A stretch of 64,000 nt of DNA from Tetraselmis striata (GCA_006384855.1 VCJN01002289.1:1-64000), one strand, 5' to 3'; counted from the first letter of the stretch, positions 1-10,815 are shown. Notes: a model not told the origin generated them from the letters alone. Program-made: numbers and translations.

Positions 1-170
1 ATCCGCTGTGCCAATTCCTGCTGACAATTCGGCTCCCCCATATCCGAGGCGGCGCTGGCACTGGCCGAGCCGACCACGACGGCAACATCCCGTGCTGCCC
101 ACCATGGCGATATAGTCTGAGCAGCAGGGGCCATCGCCATCCAACAGCGCCACCCCCCAATGTACATTCT
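1..170. other. Gene-free left edge
   Basis: No open frame, RNA gene or recognisable repeat is visible in this short GC-rich stretch before the SINE. Confidence 0.4.
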
Positions 171-432
171 GTATCCGCTCGGTCAAGCGGTGGTCTCTAG
201 TACACCAGGTCCCGGGTTCGAATCCTGGTTCTCGCCCTACTGAGGGCAATATATATCGACCCGGCGTGTCCCGGTCTACCTGGTTTATGCAGTAGCCCTT
301 CGGGGTTCAAATGGGGCAATAATCTGAAGGCTATGCCAGGCCTACGGCTGCACTTGGCGCAAGAGGTCAAGTGTTGGGGCGGCTTTCACCGATGACCCAT
401 GGCGGAACGAAACTTACTTCTACTTTTAAGAA
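171..432 (+). mobile_element. tRNA-derived SINE, copy 1
   Basis: The head resembles a tRNA: a short stem-loop (CCGCTCGG...AGCGG) and a perfect B box GGTTCGAATCC at 215-225, typical of an internal RNA polymerase III promoter. A conserved body follows, with a second GGTTCAAAT-like motif, a TTGGCGCAAGAGGTCAAGTG block and a tail of CTTACTTCTACTTTT. Two further copies (47657-47906 plus strand, 6983-7245 minus strand) share the same order of blocks. It is called a SINE because it is short, non-coding, dispersed and tRNA-headed; a partner LINE is not visible. The perfect B box suggests this is the least decayed copy. Confidence 0.8.
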
Positions 433-994
433 CGCCTCCCAATGCACCAGCGCATCATCGTTTTCTGACCCCCTGCCTAGTTTTTCGTGGAACAAGGCAC
501 ACACATTGGGGTTGCATAGTACCTACAGGAACATTATTAAGTATACCGTACAAACACAAACGGTCCGCGGATAAATAAGGTTTCCCCTCTCGCGAAAACT
601 ACATGAAAATAGAAATAAGCCAGCATACCGCACAAATATTCCGACGCTAAGATGCACAACAATTCAAATATTGTTTGGCCCCAGCACACACGGTATCTAA
701 TTGCACGGCATAGTTCCACTGCTATGGTTTTGTCGATACGGGTGCCGACGCACTATTTATAGGAAGAACGAAAGAGTTTCACGGAAATTGGGGTGTCGGC
801 AAATCGTTCTGAGCTATGTGACGATTCCGTGACTATTTCGTCTGATATCGAGCCAGAAAGGGCATGGAACGCTGTTAGAAAATGCGTTCTTCAAAGCGCG
901 GCGGCACCACCATACTTTTAGGGCTGCAGACTGGATTCGGTGTAAGTGACCTGCACTGACAGTCTGAGTGGGCTCTGCGCCATCGTATTTTTTG
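433..994. other. Intergenic, no gene seen
   Basis: Mixed-composition DNA between the SINE and the 3' end of the disulfide isomerase gene. Short open frames show no coding character. No further repeat was recognised. Confidence 0.4.
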
Positions 995-999
995 TTACA
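995..999 (-). terminator. Candidate TGTAA polyadenylation signal of the PDI gene
   Basis: TGTAA on the minus strand, about 220 nt downstream of the isomerase stop codon. TGTAA is the usual green-algal polyadenylation signal. A five-base match is weak by itself; similar placements after other genes here make it more credible. Confidence 0.3.
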
Positions 1000-1221
1000 G
1001 CGTCCGCACCCTCTCGCACGGACACCGCCCAGCCGCCGGTCCTTACAACCGTTCTGGCGCTACATCTCCAATGGCGGTGGGGCAGCCGTGGGCAACGGCG
1101 GGACGCAGCGAGCGCGCACTGGCAGGGCGGTAGCCCTCACAGCGGCACGGGCCAGCCGGTGTCCCGCCGCTAGGAGTGCCCGTTCCTACGACGCCTGCTC
1201 GCCGACGGCAGCGGCATCTCC

Positions 1222-4200
1222 TCACAGCTCCTCACGGGCGGCCTTCTTGTTGGACTTGCCCTTCTTGCTCTTCTTGCCTTTCTTGGAGGCCGCCGCCGAC
1301 TTGGCCTGGGCCGCCGCCGCCGCCGCGTCCTTGGCCGCCGCCTCCGCCTCGCGCCGCACCGCCTCGTCCGCCTCCCTCAGCCGCTGCTCGTTGGTGACGG
1401 CGCCCTCCTCCACTTCCTCGCCCATAATGTCCGACAGGTCAAACTCCTCCTCCACCTCCTCCTCGTCCGCCGCCACTGCCGCGTCGCCGCCCTCCGAAAT
1501 CTCGGGGAGTTCCTGCAGACACGCCACGACCGCGTCAGGCTCCACGCAGGCACACCGAGGCGGGTCCCACGCGGCAGCGGCACAGTCCGCCTCGCCCCCG
1601 CCATGTCCTCCTGAAAAGAACGTCGTTCCGGGGCTCGGCGAAAGTAATCGTGAGCTACATCGTTTCCGCTTGATCAAGCTGACCCAAGCCAAAAAGTGAT
1701 TAGGTCGAAACGTTCAGAAACAATTAGTCGAAAAGTTGAGTTATAGTCGGAAACTAACTAAAAGGGAGTGGCCCTAATTGAAATGCACTGAAAGGGGGCA
1801 CGCAAGCATCCCACCTGAATCCAAGTTCAGCTTGTTAAGGACGCAACGTGAACTACCGCCACCAGACACACCGGTTGCAAAGAGGGAACCAAGGGACGCG
1901 TACCGTCTAAGAGACGAAGTTCACCGAACTCTACCGAAATCGGCGCCGCGTATTTAAAATCGCACTTGGCCATCCTGTGCGCGCTCCGCGTCGTTATTGA
2001 GCCCAGCGCGACTTTTAGAAGTCGGCGGCATTGGGTGACGCGGACGGCGGTGCACACATGGACCGCTGTACGTTGTTGCAGTGGGGGCTGCAGCGACATC
2101 GACCTGCCTCCGGGACCGCACGATGCTTCTCACTCACCCGATGACCGGCTTCCAGATCGACACGCAAGCGGGCAAAACCCAGCAACCGAGCTGTCTTAGC
2201 TTGTCTAGTCACCGGACTCGTGAAACGACGAAACCCATTCGCATACTGTGCCGGTAACCGCGATCTTGAGATGGGAAATCGGTCTCCTGCATTCGGGCCT
2301 TGCACCAGTACGCCCGTGGCTGGCTTTGCAGCGATACAGCCGCACAGACGGGTGCCGGACCGGTCATACAAACATCACTGTGAATAAGACGCGGCCCTGT
2401 CTGCCAGAGGCCAAAGGAAGACAAAACTGCCGCGGAACCAAGGGGTGCCGGCGCGCCTATATGAAACCTTACTCTGAGCCACAAATTGGGCTTTCTGTGC
2501 AACCTATATGAAGAATAACATTCCCTATATCACAGGTTCGTCTAGATTTGACGTCTGGCAGGTAGGGCAGGGCGGGGCAGGTTCTCATCGCGGTGTTGTT
2601 ATTACCGCGCCGGCACCCACCGTGGTGCTCCGAAACCACTGCTATTTATACGACACACCTAAGAACCCATATTATAAATAAGCCTCTAATTGGGATTGCA
2701 TGCCACCTACAGGAACATTAATTATAGGTCCGCAATAGTTTCGCAATGGCAATCTACAAATACATAAGTAGCAGCAGTGATTTCGGAGCAGTATACATAC
2801 GCGTGCCAACGCGCGGCAACATAAAAACTACACCGCGAATAAGACACTGCCCTGCCCTGTCTGCCAAAGGTCAATTCTATACCATATAACCTACAGGAAA
2901 TATTATTAACCCAATTTGAGACTTAGAAAAAGGGTTCTCATAGGTGCGTCTGCAATCAGTAATGCCAGTGGCTTTCTTTTTTCATAGGTAGCAACAGTGG
3001 TTTCAGAGCATCAGTACGGGTGCCGACGCGCAATAATATTAGAACTACACCCTGACTACACAGCCAATAATAGACTGCCCTACCCTGCGCTTCCTGCCGG
3101 AGTTCAATGCTAGACAAAACTACACAAAATGTTCATCTTATAGGTTGCACGCAAATCCCAATCTGGAGCTTATGATAGGGCCTCTCATGGGCGCGTCGGC
3201 ACCCGTGGTATAGCGCCTGTCGGAGGTTCGCAATTGGGATGGGGGAGGGGGGGGGGGGGGGGCAAACCCGCACCTGCAGGGGCACCGTCTTGACCTTGCC
3301 GCTGAGCACGCCGTCCACCAGCGCGCCGATCGCTGACTCGCCGAACGAGCCGCGCAGCAGCGCGTAGCGCCGGTGGTGAGCCGACAGGATGAGCACGGTG
3401 GGCAGGTCGGTGCTGCGCGCGCCAAAGGCGGCCGCGAACTGGTGCTGCGCGGCGCCATCCACCCACACAAAGCGGACGGGGCTCTCCGCGTGCTTGCCGG
3501 CAACCTGGTGGGGAGAGCACCCAGGGGTGGCGAGTCACCACCCGGGCTGCGGATATGGAGTGCGGCGCTGCAGCGCATGGCATAAGAGACTAGAGATTAG
3601 TGGTTGCATGGACAGATGGATGGATGGATGGGGAAGCGCGCGAGACGGCCACCAGGGGGGGGGGGGGGGGGGCACCTTTGCCACAATGGCCTTCTTCTTC
3701 TCAAGCGCCTCCGCCTGCACCACAACGCGCAGCGCGAGGTGAAGCCGGTGTGGGGGGGGGGGGGGGGGGGGGGGGCAACAGACTCAGACCGCTTCATACC
3801 CGAGAGCAATACCTCCTCCACAACGGACTGATTGTTCGACAGGCATGTGTTGGTCTACGCATGTCTATGGGTGCCGACCCACCTGTAAATAAGAGCCCAT
3901 AATAGTAATGTGTTTAGTCTAAATTTGGGCTGGCACGCAAGCCCTCGTAACATTTCCCATATTTCCACGATGGCTCTGTCCATCTTTGACCTCTCATACT
4001 TCACACATCTCAGTGTTTTTATCACCCTGTCGGCATTAGGATTCAAGATATACAGGTGCCACCGTGGGAATAGGGTCACTGCGAATGAGAACCTGCCCTG
4101 CCTGCCAAAGGTCAAATGTAGACAGCGCTATAGTGGAAATATAGGTAGCGAGTGTTCTTTTACGTGGCATGCAAGCCCAATCTGTAACAAAGGCTCTTAT

Positions 4201-7200
4201 AGGTACGTCGGCACCAGTATATGAGTATATAAATACATACATTTATATGTATATATGTTTATATTCATATGTATATTCACATTTACTTATATTCACATTT
4301 ACTTATATTCATATTTATACCTTTACACTAATGGTTATATAACAATACATGTATGTGCTATACATACATATGTATATATACATATATGTTTACTATACAA
4401 TTGAAAACAAAACACATGGAGAGAGAGAGAGAGAGGGAGGGAGGGAGGGAGAGCGAAGGAAGGGGGGCTCACGTTGCTTCCGTCCAGCAGTGCGATGGCG
4501 CAGAGGCCGCCCGCCTCCACGCAGCGCGCCTCAAAGTCCTGCTGGCTGGCGATGGGCTCCAGTGCGCCGGGCGGTGCGGCGCCGGGCTCGGCGGGTTTGA
4601 TTTGGATCTCGCTCAGAAACTTGTACACGTTGGGGTACTTGAGGGGCGGCGGGATGGGGATCACGCCCAGCTGCCCGTCTTGCTGCGGCGCCAGCAGGTA
4701 CATGGCCGGAAACTTGGCGGTGCCTGGGAAGCTTGCCAGCGACTACGAGCAGGGGCAGGGGGGTGGTGGTGGTGGTGGTGTGTGTGTTGGGGGGGGGGGG
4801 GGGGGGGTAAGCGTCAATGCCAATTAGTGGCAGCCAGAGGCCGGGAAAGGGGGGGTGGGGGGGCACATGGCAGCGGGGACACAGCAGCCTCACCTCCTTG
4901 TCGTCCTTGTGAATCTCGGCGAAGCCAAAATCCTTGTGGAAGTTCATCGCCAGCGCGCGGAACATCGCCGGCGTCTGCTCCTTGGCCGTCATGAGCAGCA
5001 TCTGGCGGGGGCAGGGCAGGACGCAGTGCCACTTGTGAGTCCAAACGGTTGCGCAGCTCGCCAGCGTGTGTGCCTACCCAGCGGGCGGCAGGCGCACGCA
5101 CGCCCCGCTGCGCGCACCTTGGGCCGTTCGAGGTCGGCGCCCAGGTATTGCTGCAGGATCTGCGCGTTGAGGCGCAGGACCAGGTTGGGGAAGGACTCGT
5201 GGACAAAGCTCTGCCGGAGTGGGGGGGTGGGGGGGGGGGGGGGGGGGGTCAGTCACTAATAGTGAAACCAGTGCTCGTGAGGGAGTGGTCGGCAGTAAAG
5301 CTCAACACCAAGCCGCACGGCGGGGTGACGCCTAGCATGGCCAGTACTAGGGTGATTATGCTAGCTAGATTACGATATCTAGATTCTACTCTTGATTATG
5401 CTGGGTGCTGTTGATTTGGCACCTAGGTACTATTGATTAGGCTAGGTGGATTATGTATGAGCATTGCTGTGTGATTATGCTAATACCAATCAGACCGTAC
5501 ATATACGTCCCATAGACCGTGTAACCCACTGTACCATGAGGTAATTTCCGAATAAATCCTGTAGCTAGTACCAGTTTTTACAATACCTGTTTGCACTATC
5601 CGTTTTCGATGCCCGCTACAATCCCGTTTCGACTCGTCGCTCCTGGTACCGTGCCTGACCGCAGTAGCACGCCGTGTGCTGCGTGATGATAATAACGAAT
5701 TGCAATAGTTTACGCAATCTTATCGGTCTGTCGGTCCGAATTCCTGTAACCCTTGTCTAATCTGAAAAACCTATGTGTAGTTCTTCTTAATAATATATGG
5801 GCAGTACACAATAAGAGAATGTAATCAGTGCTATCCGAAATCGTTTCACAACACGACTAAGATGTACCTGTCTGTTTTCTAGTTGTCAACACGTTATCTA
5901 TTCTTGTCTGTTCTTTTCTCGTCTTCTCTAATTGCCCGACCTGTATGGTGCACCTATGACAACCCTCGTTACAAGCCTCTTATCCGGCTTGCATCCCACT
6001 GGTAAAAAGAACATTTGCTATTGTTCATCCGATTTACACTTTCGGCTATGTTTGACCTCTGGCAGGACTTTTATTCGCCGTGTTCTCCTTACCGCACCGG
6101 CACCCGCCGTACTGCTCCGAAACCACTGCTACCTAAAAATAGACAGCCACTGACACATACGGGTGCCGACGCACCGATGAGAACCTTCATTATATGCCTC
6201 TAATCTGGCTGGCATGCCACCTATAAGAAAACATTCGCTACAGTTCTGCTGTATTCGCAATGCCACATTTGGGCTCTGGCAAACGGGGCATGTTCTCATT
6301 CGCATTGGTGTTATTACCACCGCGGCGGCACTTGTAGCCAGGTGGAAGGGCCCCCCACCTGCAGCTCCTGCTTGTCGGCCAGGTCGCCGGTGAACACTTC
6401 CGGGTCCTCCTCCTCCTTGTCCTCCCCGTAGGGCCACAGGGCCAGCTTGGGCGTGCACGGCGCCTCCCGCAGCGCCTGGATCAGCGTGCCATCGTCCGCG
6501 GCCAGCCCCTCCATGCCCTCCACCCCGCTCCCGAGCACAATGTAGTACATCGGCAGCATCCCTGGCGGCACAGCGACAGGGGCGGCCGGCACGAGGGAGA
6601 TGAGGCAGTGGGCAAATGCGGGCACACACTGAGACTGCCCCACGGGTCCCGTAACCAGTGACAGCACTGACGGTGCCAGTGGATGCCACGGCCCATACTC
6701 CGCATGCAGAATCAGATATCAGGACAGCGTGGGTGTCACAATACTGCGAATCAGAGCCTGCCCAGCCTGCCAGAAGACAAACGTGGACAAACTACAGCGA
6801 AACTACAGCGGACGCTCCTGTGGGTTGCATGCGAGCCGGATATGAGGCATATAATGAGGGTTCTTATAGGTGCGTCGGCTCTTAGTATTGAAACCAAACC
6901 CGTATCTTAGTATTGAAACCAAACTTGTACTAATAGCCGCGACAAAGTGCTCACACTACTGCTCACACTAGTACTGCCGCAAGGACGGTAAAAGTAAAGT
7001 AAAGTTCGCCATGGGTCATCGGCCGAAGCCGCCCCAACACTTTACCCCTTGCGCCATCTGCAGCCGCAGGTGTGGCATAGCCCTTAAACACCATTATCTC
7101 ATTCGAACCCAAAGGGCTAATGCACCAACCAGTTAAGCCCAGAACACGGCCGGGTCGATATTTCCCTGAGTGGAAGAGCCGAGAATCAAACCCGGGGCCT

Positions 7201-7493
7201 CTCATACAAGAGACCTCCGCTCTGCCGAGCGGAGGGTGCCCTATGTCTAAAAGCTTCTACAGGCAGAAACCGGTACAGGCTGCCGAGAGGCGTTCACTTG
7301 TCGGGAATGGATCAGTAAGGAAACTCTTACCGACACCAAAACATTCGGTGCGGACACGGTAATTGCATGTTTTAAGATAGAAAGGAAATCATGTGCTGGG
7401 AGGTCGGCCTCGTCTCCTGATGAAATGTACCCAGGTGCTGCATGTGTGACCGGCATCCGTGAACTCCTCCCTTCTCATCAGCAGGCTGCTAGT

Positions 7494-7540
<47 letters not shown>

Positions 7541-8138
7541 TACAACCAAAATGACAAGACGTTCCGCTCCTGGAGGGACTCCAGTTATACAATGGGCGAT
7601 GTCATGCCGCCAACCCGGTGGCCCATAGTGACAGGAGCAGGAGCCGCACCGCTGAACTCCCGGAGCGCCGCCTTCAGTGTGCCCATCGCGCCGCCGCACT
7701 CCTCCTCCGCCTGGCCGAGAAACGCCACCAGCACCTGCGCGCTCCTCCTCCGCCAGCGTGGCCGACAGCTGCGCTGCCTCAAGCGCGCGCAGTCCCGGCA
7801 GCTCGTACGCCTGCGCGCCCCTCTTGCCGCCCCCCGGCGCCGCGGCCGCCTCCTCCGCTGGCGCGGGCGCCGCGTACTGCTCCAGAAACTCTGCAATCAG
7901 CGCGGCCTGCCGACCGCCGACCAAACAGACTCCGTCAGCCGCGGAGCACAACAACCCAGAAAGAAAGGAAGGGACGGGCCGCTGCAAGCCGCACAGCACC
8001 GCCTTTTGTCCCACCAGTAAGATAATCCTGGCAGCAGGAGTGATGATAATGTGACGATCACATGTCGCAGAAGAGGGCTGTGCAGATTGCCCAGTGGAGG
8101 CGCAATGCCCTTGAACCACCTACAGCCCCATGTGAGGC

Positions 8139-8170
<32 letters not shown>

Positions 8171-10024
8171 CAGACATATATGCCAGGAGCGGGAACGGAT
8201 GAAGACATGACAGTTGAAATCATGTCGCAATTCAAATACTCTACAATAAAGATGCAGTAGATGTATTAAGAAATACACCATTTCGGGTGCAGACGCGCCT
8301 ATAAGAGCCCTTACACTATTATCAGCCTCAAATCCGGCTTGCATGCAACCTACAGGAACATCCGCTATAGTTTTGTCTAGAATTGACCCCTGGCAGCCAG
8401 GGCGGGTTCCCTTCGCAGTAGCCTTTTTAAAACCGCGTCGGCGCCCGTCCATTCTTGCATCGAGGCGCAGCACACGCAGTGCTTTGGTGCTATGCATATT
8501 ACTACAGGTGCTCGCGGTCACTGTGCATGGTCAACATCGGTGGGTTCTGTGTGTACGGGCTGTATTGGTCATACGGAGCAAGTGTGGAGGAGGAGGGGTG
8601 ATGGTTGGGGGGGGGGGGGGGGGGGGGGGGGGTCGCGCACCTTGAGCTCGCCGGGATAGACGTGCACAGCGCCATCGGCGAGCGTGACGCTCAACTGCGG
8701 GAAGCTGCCCACCTCTAGGCCCGGCAACCCCTCCGCGGCGTCGCTGTGCACCTCGCCAAAGTGCAGCCTGCCCCGGAAGCGCAGCGCCAGCGACTTGTAC
8801 AGAGGCGTGGTGGACGTGGACGTGGTGGCGAGCAGCACGGCCGGCAGCGCCTGCGCGCAGCCGCACCCGCCCAGAACATGCAAGCGTCAGTCTCACCCCC
8901 TTCCCCCGGTTGTGATCTGCCCCTCATCCACGCATTGACACCCCCCCACCTAGGGCGGGTGAGACTCCGCGGGCTGTGGCGCACCTCTGTGGTCTTGCCT
9001 CGAAACGTCTCCCAGTCCTGCTCACTCGCGATGGTGTCCAGGTGGGATGGCAGCGCAGCCTTGAGCGCCTTGGCAATGCCGGACGCGGAGCGCGCACCTG
9101 TGGCGTGGGGCAGCGGGTATCAGCGCCCCCCCCCCCCCCCTCCCCTTTTCCCCTCTCCTTCTGCAACGCTGTGGAGCTCTGCACTCAAGAAGTGTGCAAG
9201 ATGCCTACAAGGATAGTGCCATAGGTTGGGCGGGTGGGCACTCACCGGTGTACTCCTGCGGTAGCTTGGTAACCTCGGCCGTGTAGGGGTTGCGGGTGCG
9301 CTCGCCTGGGAAGAGCTTGAGGGTCGGGAAGCTCTGCACGCCAAACTTGCTGCACAGCTTGGGCTCCGCGTCGCAGTCCACCGCCCCGACAACCACGATG
9401 TCCTGCACACCCACACAAGCCTCAGCCCCCCCCCCCCCCCCCCCCCCCCTCCTTTCCTAAGGGTCCGCCCCTGACGCCAGCCATCCCCTCATACATGCCA
9501 GCACCCCAATGGCGCGACGATCCAGCCGCGTCATGTCACCCAGCGTTGTGCCCCCCTTCCCGGGGCTCCCCTTTCTCGCAGCTGGCATCCGGAGCCAGCG
9601 CCGGCGCACCTTGAGGCTCTTGGCCACCTTGTTGTAGTCGGGCGCCAGCTTCTGGCAGTGCCCGCACCAGGGCGCGTAGAACTCCACCTGCGGGCGCGGC
9701 AAAGCCGAAGGTTGGCCGAGAGCGAGAGCGGCAGGGTGGAGCGATATGGGGGGTTGCGGGGGGGGGGGGGGGGGGTGCGACAGCGGCGGCGACGGTGGTG
9801 GCAATGGTCAATGGAAGAGAGACGGAGGGGGTGGGGGGGGGCACCATGGCCACCGCGTCGGCTCGCATCACCGCCTCCTCAAAGTTGTCGCTGGTCAGCG
9901 CGAGCACATCGCTGCCCTCGTCGTAAAACGCGGACGTGAGCTGCAGCGCGCACGCTAGCAGCACCAGGCCTGCTACAGGAAGCCTGTGGACGCAGCCATA
10001 GCCTCGGCGCGGAGGCACTCCCAT
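1222..10024 (-). CDS. ER protein disulfide isomerase, PDIA6/P5-like, 13 exons
   Basis: Exons in transcript order: 10024-9845, 9687-9610, 9402-9246, 9097-8985, 8850-8641, 7906-7650, 6561-6359, 5210-5118, 5001-4894, 4723-4473, 3714-3676, 3492-3274, 1512-1222; about 730 residues. It begins with a signal peptide ([12 protein letters not shown]), then a thioredoxin domain with active site WCGHC (about residues 66-70) and the SFPTLKLF strand. Later thioredoxin-like folds lack a CxxC. The tail is acidic (EEEFDLSDI, as in P5 proteins), then Lys/Ala-rich, ending REEL, a KDEL-type ER retrieval signal. The predicted role is oxidation and isomerisation of disulfides in the ER lumen. Family members usually have about 440 residues and two CGHC sites, so one site in a longer protein is odd. 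Most junctions agree in phase; exon 6 needs a one-base shift near 7740 and the exon 9/10 junction is off by one base. Confidence 0.85.
2447..2660 (-). repeat. Dispersed GTGCCGACGC repeat, reverse monomer in PDI intron 12
   Basis: Read on the minus strand, it carries the family blocks: a GTGGTTTCGGAGCA-like box, GGGTGCCGGCGC, the CTGCC..CTGCC..CAG block, a TCTAGACGAA-like block and the CAAGCCCAATTTG-like block. The same blocks form the tandem array at 29.8-31.8 kb. Confidence 0.7.
2735..3222 (+). repeat. Dispersed GTGCCGACGC repeat, two consecutive monomers in PDI intron 12
   Basis: Two tandem diverged units, each with the TAGCAGCAGTGATTTCGGAG-type box followed by a GGGTGCCGACGC-like motif, the CTGCCCTGCC block and GGTTGCACGCAAATCCCAAT. 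The second ends in GCGTCGGCACCCGTGG, the inverted partner motif. Confidence 0.7.
3247..3774. repeat. Cluster of three poly-G runs in and beside PDI exons 11-12
   Basis: Runs of about 16-23 G lie at 3251-3262 (extended by GGGGGA upstream), 3655-3672 and 3752-3774. On the sense strand of the isomerase gene these are poly-C: two begin within about 12 nt of a 5' splice site and the third lies in the intron just before exon 11. Confidence 0.8.
3843..4226 (+). repeat. Dispersed GTGCCGACGC repeat monomer in PDI intron 10
   Basis: Starts at GGGTGCCGACCC, runs through the CTGCCCTGCCTGCCAAAGGTCAA block, ATAGTG.AAAT and GCATGCAAGCCCAATC, and ends at GGTACGTCGGCACC. Block order matches the 29.8-31.8 kb array. 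Confidence 0.7.
4202..4447. repeat. AT-rich and GA microsatellite block
   Basis: Interspersed ATATGT/TATACA repeats with short ACATTTACTTATATTC direct repeats (4275-4310), followed by a GAGA/GGAG tract at 4419-4450. It lies within isomerase intron 10, just downstream of exon 10 on the sense strand. Confidence 0.75.
5955..6335 (-). repeat. Dispersed GTGCCGACGC repeat in PDI intron 7
   Basis: Minus-strand copy: GCTCCGAAACCACTGCTAC (complement of the GTAGCAGTGGTTTCGGAGC box), then ACGGGTGCCGACGCACC and GGCTGGCATGCCACCTAT. The arrangement is the reverse of the array orientation. Confidence 0.7.
6740..6885 (+). repeat. Dispersed GTGCCGACGC repeat, partial, in PDI intron 6
   Basis: Contains the GAGCCTGCCCAGCCTGCCAG block, the CGAAACTACAGCG block, GGGTTGCATGCGAGCC and a final GGTGCGTCGGCTC. 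The GTTTCGGAGC box is missing, so this is a truncated unit. Confidence 0.6.
6983..7245 (-). mobile_element. tRNA-derived SINE, minus-strand copy in PDI intron 6
   Basis: The reverse complement reads CCTCCGCTCGGCAGAGCGG, GGGTTTGATTCTCGG (degenerate B box), TGCATTAGCCCTTTGGG and GGCGCAAGGGGTAAAGTG, ending in TTACTTTTACC. These blocks are colinear with the SINE copies at 171 and 47657. It lies in the same orientation as the host gene. Confidence 0.8.
7495..7538. repeat. (CA)n microsatellite
   Basis: About 20 uninterrupted CA dinucleotides in isomerase intron 6, roughly 110 nt beyond the exon 6 donor on the sense strand. Confidence 0.95.
8139..8166. repeat. (CT)n microsatellite
   Basis: About 13 CT units in isomerase intron 5. 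Confidence 0.95.
8281..8445 (-). repeat. Dispersed GTGCCGACGC repeat in PDI intron 5
   Basis: Carries CGGGTGCAGACGCGCC at its left end, GGCTTGCATGCAACCTA and GTCTAGAATTGACC..CTGGCAG in the middle, and GCGTCGGCGCCCG at its right end. The family blocks are in reverse orientation and the GTTTCGGAGC box is absent. Confidence 0.65.
8607..8632. repeat. 26-base poly-G run beside a PDI splice site
   Basis: Uninterrupted G on the plus strand. On the gene's sense strand it is poly-C starting 8 nt after the exon 5 donor (GTGCGCGA, then C). Confidence 0.95.
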
Positions 10025-10815
10025 CTTCGGCAGGCGCGACAACGGGGCGGCAGTGAGGGGCGAGTCCGTCGTCGTGAATCCGTGGTGGGAGCAAACCCAG
10101 CGCGGCGAAGATGCCGGAGAAGGGAGGGCGGGGACCTGTCGCGTGCAGTTGAAGCAGCGCGTCACCGCGGGTCAGATTCGCCACCCGATGTACAGAACTC
10201 AAGCGAGCAGCAATGACCGGGAAGTGAGCGCCGGCTGGGTTGGCTTCACTGGGTGTGGAATGTGTGGGCCGACTGGAGCGCGGCACGTCAGGGGAAGCTT
10301 CTTATTCGATCTATCGCGATGCTTCAGCTCGCGCGCCCATGCTCGAGCAGTACCCGTAGTCGCTAACGACGACGACGACGACCAGTTTGCCGCCAGCAGT
10401 TCCGATCCAAAATTGCTCGCGCTGACACGCTGTCCTCATATCCCCATTCGCGTTATGCACCCAGGTACAACACGAGTCGTTTCTGATATCGGCGGGTGTT
10501 CATCTCGCGGTACGGCGAACGCGGAAACGGCTACGAGTACTACTGTAGTATCTTCGTAGTACAGTACTACAGTATCTGGAGATACTGTAATTCGGTACAG
10601 AGCACGAATGGCCGGCTGCCGCCGGTCGATACGGAATGCTGCGGATGGAGCGGCCGCGGCGCCCGCGCCGGCCGCGACTTCGGCGCACGGCGCGGCGGGG
10701 ACTCAAACACAAGCAGGGTTTGGCGCGGCTCTCAAGGGGCAGCATACACAGTATTGGTACCACCCACCCACCCTCGTGCGCTTGCTCACCGTCGGCGGAA
10801 AGGACAGTGCCCAAC
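10025..10815. promoter_or_regulatory. Shared upstream region between divergent PDI and NAT genes
   Basis: The isomerase (minus) and the N-acetyltransferase (plus) start head to head, 791 bp apart. The stretch contains a (GAC)n run at 10367-10383 and a cluster of palindromes at 10535-10590, including the perfect hairpin CAGTATC-TGGA-GATACTG (10570-10587) and interleaved TACTGTAGTA/TAGTACAGTACTA arms. No TATA box stands out. A bidirectional promoter is inferred from the geometry only. Confidence 0.4.

Noticed and set aside
175-240. Functional tRNA gene
   Set aside because: The B box and short stem are tRNA-like, but no full cloverleaf with acceptor stem could be drawn, and the same head recurs in two dispersed copies; a SINE explains it better.
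968-1699. Long plus-strand frame opposite the last PDI exon
   Set aside because: It is the antisense shadow of a GC-rich exon; the minus strand has splice sites, an acidic tail and an REEL terminus.
4349-4994. Plus-strand frames across 4.3-5.0 kb
   Set aside because: Made of microsatellite and poly-G translations (Gly/Trp runs) and antisense to PDI exons 9 and 10.
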